Of a DNA stretch of 64,000 nucleotides, positions 48,631-60,700 are shown piece by piece. Each line of letters starts with the position of its first letter. Positions within the stretch are counted from its first letter, which is position 1. The DNA is from Rhea pennata (taxonomy: Eukaryota; Chordata; Aves; Rheiformes; Rheidae), in assembly GCF_028389875.1 (NCBI RefSeq), contig NC_084678.1:12306899-12370898 (forward strand), written 5' to 3'. The notes beneath the pieces are model-generated. The model did no database searches. It worked only from the letters and a program-made list of their open reading frames with translations, and was not told the DNA's origin. The position numbers and the translations under genes are program-made.

Positions 48631-51600
48631 CAGGGAGGGGAAGGAAAAAGAAACCATCTGTTTTAATGTTCCCAAAGGAACATATCAAAGTTTCTGGGCT
48701 GTTTTTGTGTAGCCTCAAGGCCTTTTATTCAGCAGAATAAAACTTCGTGTAAAGCTGCTGTTTTTCTACCAAGCTACTAGATATTTTTTCCCTTTTAAAG
48801 CATCACAGCACAATTTGCCAGGTTAAGATGCCTAAGGAATGGTCCTTCCTGGAAATGCATTCTGAAAAACAGCTGCTCTCCAGAACAAACTCAGCGCTTC
48901 CCCCACAGAAAAAAGCTGCTAGGCTCACATGTCTTACCCCTGCTTTGTATACTTTTAGCAGCTTTAGATTAGTTAAACAGTCTGAACTCTTTCCCCCCTC
49001 ACACCTCCTCGGAGAAGTCATTAGAAGGCCTTGTAACCGTGATGCGGGTGGCACAGCAACTTCAAACCAATGCTGTGTAAGCTACGAACATGAAGAACAC
49101 AACAAAACCTCATTTTACACACTAGAAACCATCACTGTGTTTGCCTGTGTCTTCCTGAACAGATGAGAAACTTCCCATGGTGTTCTGCAGCTCCCAGATC
49201 CTCAGAGCAGCTAGGAATAGCAGTTTTAAATTTAAGCAAGGTTGGAACCAAACTGAAACCTAAATGCTACGAGATAGTGCCAGTGCAGCTGGCTCAGAAG
49301 ACAACATAGCCTCACTTGGCAAGTGATACGGAGATGCATGCCAGCCCACAGGGCAAGCAGCATCACCAGCAGTAGCCAGCAGTGCTGCAAAAGCAATATA
49401 ACTCTGCATTGTATACCTTTAAACCCAGAGCAGCCTCACTCCGTGGCAAATCGATCCTGCTCGCCTTCCCCGCTCCCGGTTCGGTGGGAAGGCGGGGAGC
49501 CCTTCTGCCACCTGCCCCAGAGGAGCGCGAGGCTCCGTCAGCGCTCGGGCAAGGCAGAAGCCCAAAGGGCAGCGAGACTTGGGCGAGCCTCAAGAAGGTG
49601 ACCGCACACCGTACCACGCACTGCTATTGAGCAATTTGACTCTTATTTTGCCTGAGTTCTGGCACAAATTAATACCTACTTTCTTTTTCCTATAGCTCTT
49701 TCAAAGTACAAGACTAAGCTAAAGGTGCCTATATTTTTCTTTCCATCTTAATCACTGGATTACCTGAAGGCTAAATACTAAGTTTATAAAGAGCCAAATT
49801 CAAGCCTCAGAGCTTAGAAGTAGAGCTCCCATGGGCATCAGTAGGAACAAGAGGGACCTGCAGGTTCTTCGCTGAAGTTTGTTTTTGTACATTCGGTCTC
49901 TGTTCATCCCTTTCAATTTGGGATACTACCAACATTCCCCTAAAGCTCCAGAGGTAGCCAATGGAAAAAAAGATGTCATAAATTTAACTAGGACAGCAGC
50001 TGGAGAAGGGAGGGGAAAGATGTTTAAGGACCATGGCTTAACTGGATGCTCTCAGAGTATAAAAACAACATCCTTCTGACACTAATAAGTAGAAGCAGGT
50101 GCCAGATTTGGTGGGCTTTTCTTGGTCCATACCGATCGAAGACAGAAGTCTGGCTCTTTTTCACTGTAGTTATCGTATGTGCTCAGGCATCGCTCCGCCC
50201 TTGCAGGAGATTAGTAGTGATAATGCATCTGGTACCTGCCCCAGCAATAACAAGAGTTATATGGAGAAGATTACAAAAAACTGCTTGGACCTCTGCCCAA
50301 TCCTAATGGTCCTACCAACAATTTCCATAAGTCCCATCAGTTTTTATGGCTTGTCTCTCAAGACGGCTGCTGAAACCTACTTGAAGGAAAGGCTTTAAAA
50401 AGATTTTTGCAGGCATTTATTTCTGGCCAAATTATGATTGCTTGGAGGAAAAAGAAGCCACCATACAAATCTTGTTAGAGACTTCAGCAGGAACTCACAA
50501 ACCCATGCAGAACTGAGATAAGCTAAAAAAAGCAACAGCATCCAGGAAGGAAAGGCAGACCAGTCAGCCAAATGCAACTCTAATTCCAGCCCATGACAGA
50601 CCCCTGGGGCAGCTCCAAAGCCACTTAGCACAAGCGTGGAGCTCAGCCAGGAGGGAGATGCTGGCTCCAAAAGAACAGCTCTGGCAAGTCCAGATTGCAA
50701 TTCAGTATTTGCTCAGGGGGACAGGCTCAGACAGACTTGTTACCCACCAGTACATTTGGGTTCTCCTCGACTGTGAACACACAGCTCCTCACCCCGATAC
50801 GCTCCAAGGCGGATAGCGCTAGGGACACGGATCCGTACGTTCCCTGTAAGGAAAAGCGTGCGTGCTGTGTGCATGCATAGGAAAACAGAATAACAGCACA
50901 TCTGTTAATGACACCAAAACACGCTGGCAATGCACAGTGTGGCTTGGCAGGGGAATCTGTATCAACTGTCTGCAGTCCAAGGTCTAAAGGGCGATCTGCC
51001 TTCAGAGATGCCTGCAACTTCAAGGAGCAGTGTCCCAGAGGGAAAGCAATGCCTCTGCAGCACCCAGCCTGCTCTGCTCCAGACCCCTGGCACACGCCAG
51101 AGAGCCCTGCGCTTGCTTGGTGCCACACCAGAGGCAAATTTCCCCATGGAGCTAGGGAAAAGCAATGCAGGGCATGAGGATTAGACATGAAACCCCCTCC
51201 TCGTGCCTTGCGGAGGCTTCAGAGAGGGCTCACCTGACCGAATGGCTTTGCCAGCACCCACAGAGCATTAATGAAAGCTGCAGTAGGATTACCAAGTGCA
51301 ACTAACATTTATTGCAGCAGAGCCTGGAAAAAGATGTGGTGCAGAGCAAGATGGATATAGCTGCCAGGAAAGTGGCTGCACTGATCAGTCCTGGGCAGGA
51401 CCCTGGGGCTGGAGACAATGCTTCCAGGCTTGGGGGTTCCCTGGTCAGAAGAGTGTTTTGTACTGTGGGAGGAAGGCAAAGCAGGGGAATGAGATGCTCA
51501 GGGACCAGACAGTTTCTAGCAGTGACAGCCAGAATCTCCCTGCAGGCTGCACCACACTGCTCCGGTGTCTATAAACACAGAGCTGGCTCCTACATAGCTA

Positions 51601-54600
51601 TAGCCTTCGAAAGCAGAAGCTGGAAGCTTTTCCCTTCTTCCTCTAGGGAATAGCTTCCAGCCTCCTGGTGCAGGTGAATGGGTTTGCTGAACGCTGTCCA
51701 GGAAGGCCAAATAGGACCATCTTGGGACATCTACGATGGTGCTGGTTTTTTGAACAATGAATTTGAAAATTATGTTGCACATTTAATGTAACTGCCAGGC
51801 AGAAGGAGAGTCATGAATCTTTAGAAATCTTCCCCAATTCATAATTTTTAAGCACAAAATGATTATACATTGGAAGAAACACTACAACTGCAACAGCCTT
51901 GGTGAAGTGATTGACCAAGGCACTGTAACACATCCCAGCGCAGTCGGCCCTGTCTCGGGCTGTCTGTTCTTTCTCCCATTACTCCCCTCTCTCCTTCACA
52001 CTGCTTATTGTTTGCTTCACTGTTAATCCTACCTAATTTAAAGATAGGAAATTGATTTCTTATGTATCCATTACCAACCAAATCATTTCTTTATTACAGC
52101 AAGGATCATATTTCATAAGTCAGTCATGGAAAATTAAAACCATGCCTGTTGCTTTGATGAAATAATGGAGAGAAACACTAGAGTGGAAGGCACAGACAGC
52201 TGGAAGCTGTCATGCAACCAGTGGTGCAGGTTAACTCTTTGCAAGCACCCAGGCTCCAGGCAGCTGCCAGCCTGCTGCAAACTTCTGATTATGGAGCTAA
52301 GCATTCACTTATCGCTAAAAATTCAGGAGCCTCCAAGAGAAGGAATATAATCATTCTGAATAAAGCAGGTCAGTGATTTCAGTGGCTGTAGATAAGACCG
52401 GTAGCAGAAGTTCTGCAGCCTGCCTGTGTGCAGAAACAGAGACGTTGCAATATTAAACCAGGAGCCTCATCTCCCTAGCTCTTCTGTTTTAGAGAGGATT
52501 TTCCACAGGGCAGGGAACATGAATTCTCTGAATCCTGCTCTGATGCCTCACCAGAGATTACCAGGGAGAGAACGGTTGCCTAACTCTGACTGGGAGCTGT
52601 CTCAAATCAGGCAGCGTGAATACCCTCTCATCTGCTGTATTTGTTTTAAAAATAGAAACTGTATTGGCAAATCCAGAAATGCCTTGTTATCCATCTAAAT
52701 TTGCTATCTATTAGATCTCTTTGAGATGTTAAAAGACATTCATCTTGCACAGCATATGCAGCACAGGAACCCATGATACAAGCCATACTTCAGCACAGAC
52801 ATCTTTGTAGTACAAATATTCCCAGGTCTTGGTCATATTAGGCCATTGTGCTTTGCCACCAGGTAGGGAGGATTTAGACTGAAGGAGAACTACTTTTGTC
52901 ATGGGAAATACTCAGTTCATTTTGCACATACAGTTTATATTGGTACAGCAGGCATCTCAGATCAACTAGCTGGCAACGTACTGTGGCTTGGGGGCAGATC
53001 ACAAATTAAAACAAAATCCAGTCTGTGCATTACTGAGGATTTATGGACTGCTCTATGAACTTCCCTGTGAATCAGACAGGACATTGTTCCTATGAAGAGT
53101 AATCCAGATAAGCACTACAGCTAGCACAACATTACAACATACAACTCAAAGTTCATTGACTGCTTCATTAACATGCTGATGTCTAGGAATTAAAGCCAAA
53201 AAAAGCAAAACCTGATCTATTGCCCTATTAGAAGCAAAGGTATTAGTGAGTTATCACTGTGTAGTATGCTTTTAATCATGTACTACCAATAAACATACCT
53301 ACATAGAAACAAAATGCCAGAGGACTAAGAATAAGCAAAGCTATCACAACAGATCATGAGCAGGCAAACCTCCGAGAGTGAAGGGTAGCACAAGACATCA
53401 CTTCAGAGCCGTAATTCGTGCCAGGTTGGTGCATCTCTCTACACATACCCTTTTCAAGTATGAGACTGCTTGCCTTCACTTCCTTGGTTTAAGAGTCCCC
53501 AGCTTTGGGGAAAGAGCCCATCTTGGTTGCTCTTGCAACCAAGCATTACTCTAGGAACTCCACCATGGTTCAGGGGGCTTGCTGTTTCTGGAAGTTAGGA
53601 ACAGAAAGATCTTACATTAAAATAATTCTTACACCAGCCAAGAGGCCTGCAAACACATCCACCTCACATAATCCCTCACCTTCTCTGGGAGGAGGCTGGG
53701 GGAGCATTTACATCTTGGCAGCACCCAGAAGGTGCAATTCTCTGCAAAGAGCTGCCTAACAGCAAGGTCCTTTTCAAACTTTTTATAGTTCTTTTCTGCT
53801 GATGATTCTCAGGATTAGGAAACAAGTGTTGTAACTCAGTGGGAGCAAAGGAAATAAGCTCCCTTCAGGAGCATCATACATTGTCTCTTAATCCCTTCAC
53901 CTCCAAAGTGCTTATCCAAAAAACATGTCATTAGGAGATACTTTGTTCCTCTTTGCTGGTTTCTCTGTTGGATGCTATTAAGTTAAACCAGCTTATTTAT
54001 ACTATAAATATCCCCAAAATGGTCCATGCAAACTACTGCAAGTTATCATCAAGTAGCTCCAAGATCAGGCAGTGTGAAAACTAAAATGACCAAAGATTTC
54101 TGAGCCTCTGAAGTTCTCCTACATAAGAGCCATTTCAAATTCCTGTTGCTGGAGATCATTTATGTTGCTCTCTAGTCCGCCCGACTGCCTCCCTGTTTGA
54201 CTTTGCTAGAAATTTAGTCATCTCAATAGTTTCTATCAGCATTTTAATGAGTATCAAATACATTAGAGAAATAACTCTAAGTATTTCTTATTTGGAAAAT
54301 ATCTTCCAGGAGTTCTAGATGAATATTTGTTTTGATGATGTGTTTTATAGGACAGTCACAAAAACATTCAGAAATACAAACACACTCATTTGCACTTACA
54401 AAATAAAACAGACTCACCATGCTAATATTTTAAAGGAACCACTGGATGCTTTCACTAGCTGCATTTGCCACTATGACAGCAACAATATCTCCCAGACAGA
54501 AGCTGAGACAAGACATAGTAATTAGGTCAAACCTTCAGGATAGAGCTGTCATCACAGAACAAATGTAAATTCATCTCATACTGTCCAAGCACTGTAAGAT

Positions 54601-56639
54601 ATGTTATTGCTATTTGGTTATCTAAGCAAGAAATAGAAGAAATGAGATTCTTCTTTTACTATTCTTCACAATTACCCTGTGTTTAATTAAGATTAATTAA
54701 TTATTTAAGGTGAACTTAGCATTCCTGACCTAATGGCAACATGTAAACTGATTAACTTTACAAAGCCAGCAAAATGATCTGCACAGGGAGATCAGATATT
54801 GTAATGCATTATTTAGGCCACGCTATTCTTCGTGTTTGGCTGCACATCATTGGCAACAACAGGAAAGCGATTAGGACCGTGTGATGTGGGCGCTTCTCCG
54901 GCAAGCGTGTGACTCCCCTGGCCCCTTGTCACCAAAGGGAGGAGGAGGAAGAGGAGACACTGCCCTGTGCTAAGGAAGTATGCGGCATCTCTTAGGGCTA
55001 AGTCTGCATAGGTTTGGGGCAGAAAGGAAAAGGAGATGAAAGCCTCCCAGCTCCTCCAGGATGGGACAAGGGTGGGAGTATGCTGGAGACAGTGGAGCAG
55101 CAACGAGGAAGGAGGTGCCTTCAGTGATGGGTTTGGCCAGCAGAGCTGGACTCAGAGATGCAAACTGGCCTTTTGTCTGGCTCTGTTTTGACAAGTCCAG
55201 TCATGTTATCTCCCTTCTGTTACATTGTGGGGGATTATTGGGCAAAGAAGTTTCGTTTCTACAGATAATGCCTATCTTTCCTACAAAGCAAAACCTGGAT
55301 GAAAACTTTCCAGAAGTTTCTACTTAAATTCAGATCTGAGCTTTGCAATGGGAAATGCAATGCCCTGTATGGCCTGATAAGTAGTGCAGTAAAACAGATT
55401 CCTGAAATAACTTATACACATAGGAAGAAAGTGATCTGTTTAGATATCTACAGTATTCCCCATCTCTTCTGTCCAATATCTGAGGCAGGTACACAGATAA
55501 GCAAAAAGAAAACACTCGTCACCATGCTGGCTTTAGAGAAGAAATAGATAAGGCTGATAAGCCAGTAAGTGAAATTCTCCTCCAGGGTATCATGCAAATA
55601 CGTAGTTGGGCAAAGACCATTCAACTTTAGCAAAAATACTGCTTTGGCGATTGGAAATAGCAGCACCTCCAGGCACAAACAGAACGATAACCTGTTGCAC
55701 TGACGCTCTTGGAAGCCCCTTGTCCAGGGCTCACAGTCAAAACAGGCAAGACAGAACAGCCTGGAGGGAAAGGCAGAGTCCAGCCCTGGAGCAGTAGAGA
55801 TGGGTAGGGAGCCAAAAAGGTGGTGGACCTGCAGACCCAGCCCCCGGCCACCAGCCCTGGACAAAGCAATGCCCTGCCAGGTGGCCAAGCCAGCAGAGGT
55901 TTTGAAACAGTCTCCCTCCTTTTTTAAACTGAGATTCATGAATAGTCTTATGAGCCATATTAGAAAAACTGATAGAGTCTTTCTGCCAAATTGCTAACAT
56001 TCCAGAGGGTTTTTTTTTTTTCAGTTTCTTTTACAACCTAACAATTCCTCCCCTGTATTTATTTCTACTCTATTTTCTACCTCTGGGACCTGAGCAAGCA
56101 TTGAACCTCGATTAAATATGCCACAAAAGAATTCAAGCCTCATCATAGCCAAAATATTGGTTTCCAATGAAACAAAACAAAAGACTTGGACAAAGTAACT
56201 ATTTCAGCAGCCTGTACGGCCATGTAAATAGACATTGCCAAGGGGGACCAAAGAGATAAGACTACACTACCTCCCAAAATCCCAGAGGGGAAACATTCAC
56301 ATCCAGACCTGATTTTTGAGCAGTGTTCACCAGACTAACTCTAGCTGAAATTGTGAATAAGTCACATTTAAAAATATATATTTTTGAAAAGAAACACAAA
56401 AATTCAGTCTTCACAGTTGGGCACCAGCAAGGTGTTTCCTAAGGGCAGGTTTAATTTTGAAACTGTAAGACATCTGTAATTTCCCATCAGTGAGGAAGGG
56501 ACCTGAGTAACATGGGAGTACTCAGTGTTTATTTTTATTGAAAAATACGTATTTTTAAGATGATAATCTCCACTGCCAACCTCTGGACTAGCTGTACTGA
56601 CTCACTCCAAAGACAGAAGTGACTAAAGCTAAAGGGAGC

Positions 56640-56925
56640 ACAGCCCTCTTGCTCCTGCCCTGGAGGGAACATGACAAGGGGCACTGGCCACATGCTGCAC
56701 CTTGGGAGGTTCTGGTTGGATGTCAGGAGAAGTCTTCTGTCAGACAATGGTGCAACACAGTGAGGTGACCCAAGAAGCTGAGGAGTCTCCATCCTTGGAG
56801 AATTCCAAGGCTTAGGTAGACCAAGACATAGGTGACCTAAACTAGTACTGGTAACAGCTCTACTTCAGCTGGGAAGTCAAAGTAAAGCCCTCCAAGGTCC
56901 CTTCTACTCCACACCTCCATTAACA
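56640..56925 (+). mobile_element. Degraded CR1 LINE 3' end fragment
   Basis: Reads like the 3' tail of CR1: an ACAAGGGGCACTGGCCACA-type segment, then GGAGGTTCTGGTTGGATGTC, AGGAGAAGTCTTCTGTCAGA, GAGTCTCCATCCTTGGAG and CCTCCAAGGTCCCTTCTAC. It is full of substitutions and lacks the terminal ATTCTATG-type repeat. An old sauropsid insertion. Confidence 0.75.
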
Positions 56926-57344
56926 ATTAGAGGAACAAGAGATTAATGTAAAATTGACCCAAAACACAACCAACAGGTGCAGGAAAGAGGCAGCTCTAAA
57001 ATAACAACTCAATTTCTACCTGTGTGTTAATTAACACTGAACCCTACAAAGACTAACTACATAATTAATTGAGTGAAGAGGTCACTTTACAGTCTGCTCA
57101 TCCATTCCACTCTTACGGACACCCAAGCTAGGCAAAAACACTCAGGAATGCAGTTCCAACTCATTCTCTGGTGTAACATGTTTGTTCAGAGACTTGTCAG
57201 ATTCATGTTTGCAGCCGGCTGTACTTTGGTCAAGGAACATTTCACCTGAATGTATTAACTTAGTGCTACGTCCACCACAGTAAACATTGTTTTCAGTGAG
57301 GACCACACACACCACTCTTAAATAAACCAACAGACATACTGACT

Positions 57345-57713
57345 TTATTTGCGTTCAGCCTTTTTTGGCAAATTACTGGGGCAATCTGTGCCGGTTTTCC
57401 AGAAATCACTTGGATCTTCCTGGCCTGAAGAGTTTCGCTTTGCAAGGATGGGGCTAGCAGAGCAGTTACATGGAGGCTGGAGCTCTACAAAATCATTGCA
57501 GTAGTCCATGGCACAGGACAGTTGCTCTTTTTTGGTTCCAGCTCCCCATGCCCAAACTGCTCCCTTTGGCAGGGGGAGGGGAGGGCATAGGCTGCAAAAG
57601 CAGTTTACTTTTATGGTAGGACTTGCATCTCTGATCTGGGGGGAGCGGAGCAGAAGGAGAGCGGAGCTGATCATGCCGTGATTAGCGGATGCAGGCGGCC
57701 TGGTCACGAGCAC
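57345..57713 (-). other. Terminal-exon-like ORF of unknown origin
   Basis: A 122-codon frame whose stop TAA (57347-57345) overlaps an AATAAA signal (57349-57344). A pyrimidine-rich acceptor (CTCCGCTCCCCCCAG, AG at 57637-57636) would make 57635-57345 a last coding exon, reading IRDASPTIKVNCFC and ending NLPKKAERK. I recognise no family and find no matching upstream exon. It may be a lncRNA exon or chance. Confidence 0.2.
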
Positions 57714-60700
57714 AGTTCATTTCTTCAGAACAAAGAAATCTAAACAGAGCCAGCATACATGTATTCACCTATGTAATTAAGGGACACTGGGAAGTAACCC
57801 TCGCCCCACTACAGCCTTCCCCAGGGCAGCTGGGTTGCTGTCTATGGGCACCAGGGTAAAACAAGCCTTCAGGAAGACAGTCTCAAAGGACACCTGACTC
57901 AAGGTGCCCAAGCACTGCTGCTCTGGGCATGATTGATGCAGAAGAGCACCTGGGGTTTCAAAAAGGCTGCACAGGGACATGCACTTTCAGGAGAGGCTGA
58001 AAGCACCCCATGTCCCAGGCGAGTGGGCCAGGGGATAGGACAGCCCAAGTCAAGCACACAGTCTGCCATGTGGAAAGGTTCAAATCTACAAGTTACCACA
58101 CTGCCCACATGAAGCCTTCTTTGCACAAGTCCAAAAACCAACTCTGTGATGTGAAGGAAGTCAGTCAAGAGCCAGTTTGCACCCTCCTGCACCACATTCC
58201 CCAAACCAGCTATGGGGCAGGCATGACATAGACCCCCATCCTGCAAAGCAGCACAAAGTCCTTCCACGCAACCCACCGGATGCCCACTCAGCAAGGACAG
58301 GCTGGCACACAGAGGGCAGGCTGTCTTGGATCACTTAATCTCAAGGCTGCATGAAAGAAGCAGGCAGTGTATGGATTTTTGAACTGGACCTTCTGTTTGT
58401 TTTAAAAGGACATCTCGTTTCACAGACAATGCTTCGGGTAATCACTACAGGACAGCTCAGCGTTCATGGCGCAGGAAGCTCCCCGTGAATGCACAAGTGT
58501 GCACTAGCTTAGAGGTGAGCATGCTGCTGTGACATTACTCCTCTCAGCTGAGCCAGTCTCCTGCGCCTGCCACAGCCTTCCATCGTGGGCTAAGCTAGGA
58601 CACATTAACACACGTACTGAAGACCGACAGGCCGGTACCCACAACCTACCTACTACGATCACCAAACTACACTGACTTGCTCACACAGAGCCCTACACCA
58701 CGATCAGTGTTTAATCCCAGTAACCCAAAATGACCTGGAAAAAAAATAGAGGTGATTCACAGTCAGAAACTGGCCAAAGAGTTTACAATGAGCCTGAACA
58801 AACTTCAGCTCTGATGGCAAGGCAGAATTGGCAGCATTTGAACTCATTTCAGCAGGAATCTCTTCCCCTACCCAGACACCCTCTCCAGGTAGAGTTTATG
58901 GCCCAAGTGGGGCCAATAGCTCTAGCTGTCACATATAGTCTGATTATATACGGAGATAAGAGCCATATTGCTTTGATAACAATGTGAGCAGGGCAAAATA
59001 ACCCTATTCTCTCCTCTCTCTTCCTACCTCAAAAGTATAAAGCAGCAAGAAGTTTTGGTGCGCTAAAAATCAAAAAAAAATCAGGACACTCTTGCTGCCT
59101 GCTATACCTACTGAATCAGATCTAGTCAAATGATAACACTACTGGAAGAGTATCAGCTGAGTGTATATTAGATTACTAATTTCCATTACAAAATGACTGT
59201 CATAACTGCCATCATTTGTCTCAATGGGGTAGTAAAGTAATCGCAGAGATATTGAAATATAAGGAGACACCGATGCCCATTAAGCTGTGCACCACTAGAA
59301 ACCAATTCTGTAAGCTACAGTGCTGAGCACGCTCTTGGTCCTCGTGCAGCAAAGCCACCAGCAGCAAGATCAAGTCTCACTTTAGTGGTAATTATGTAAA
59401 ATGTCACCCCAGTCAGCAGCAGTAGGGAAGATTTTGGACAGTTCAAGTACAAATTTACTCTGTGTGTATTTATAGGCATATGCACATTTCTTTCAATAAA
59501 ATGCCCTTTCTGTTTCTGCAAATACCCTTTCCAGTACAGGAGTACAAGTCAGTTGACACAGGAACCCACTTCGCTAGCAGAACCCCCCACACTTCCACAG
59601 AGAGGCCAAACATCAGGACAACATCAACAAATAACCTTTCCATATCTGCCTGTAGCCAACACTGACATCAGTAGAAAAGTCACATCCAAGTAGCCTAGTA
59701 GCACTTTACAGAAGCAAAACATCCGCGCACAAAGTAACATGCATCAGTACTCACCACAAGTCTGGTCCACCTGAATGCTTCATCCTCCGAGTCTGCTCCT
59801 TCCTACATGCCCCATTTACCCTTCTGGAGGGATTCCTGCCCTCATACAATGAGGGGTTTTGCATGACCAAACTGTGGACTCCTCATCACATTGCTCCTGT
59901 GGGATGACAGAGTTATCAGACCTTGACCTTCCCTTTATCCCATGTACCTCTTTAAAGGGCCCACTCAGCCAAAGGATTCGGCTCCAGAGTAACCAAAGCA
60001 TAACTGATTTGGCATCCATACACAGGGCTGCTGCAGGAGACAGTAATTAGCTCAGGAGATGATCCTGTCACTGGGCACCTCAGCCTAACACCAGCTCCTG
60101 TCCATGAGGAGCAGGGACACAAAAACCCATGGGAGCAGAATGTGGCACTTTCCAAGATTTCCCAGAGCACTAGCCCCACACACAGCTGGGCTCAGCAGAG
60201 TGAAAATGACACTCAGGGCTTTCTTCCCAGCACTGGCCATGTGTCCACACTCTGCAGATGAGAGCTCAGGAGCTGATGTGCAATTGCACCACCTAGTGAC
60301 AACTGCCCATCAGCCACTATCCCACCACTCTTGACCTGCTCCATCAGCTCAGCAACTGCAATACAAACAAAACCAGCAGCCAGAAGACCTCCTAACCTGA
60401 GCAGGAACGAGGCCAAATGTACATAACTGTCACGATGACTACAGAGTCACCCACTTTGCCCCTACAGCTACCACCATCACAGTCACCCCTTCCACATGGT
60501 TAGATGCTAAACCCTCAAAGCTTTTTTTCAGATGCTTCTCTGATGTTTACTGTGGGTTAATTGATGCTGTAGCTCCATCTTGGGCAACTAGTATGATCAC
60601 CACCAGCTAGGCTGCCCTTTCTTCAAATAGCAAGGGACAGAGGCTGCTCCCTGCCTACATCCTCCTTGGATGACCCAAATCTACTGGCAGTCAGTTACAG

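Larger units (their letters stand above)
44390..56639. other. Intergenic region downstream of PCK1, no gene seen
   Basis: Short simple repeats and many short overlapping ORFs on both strands, none with domain-like sequence. A small CpG-rich patch lies at about 49,440-49,610. GC content rises from about 48 kb onward. In human, ZBP1 lies next on this side of PCK1; I saw no Z-alpha domain sequence. Confidence 0.55.

Noticed and set aside
52855-52872. CTCF-like motif CCACCAGGTAGGG
   Set aside because: A key G of the core is replaced by A; a single weak match by eye is not enough to call an insulator site.
55448-55939. 163-codon minus-strand ORF
   Set aside because: Several frames overlap here on both strands, and there is no recognisable domain or splice structure.
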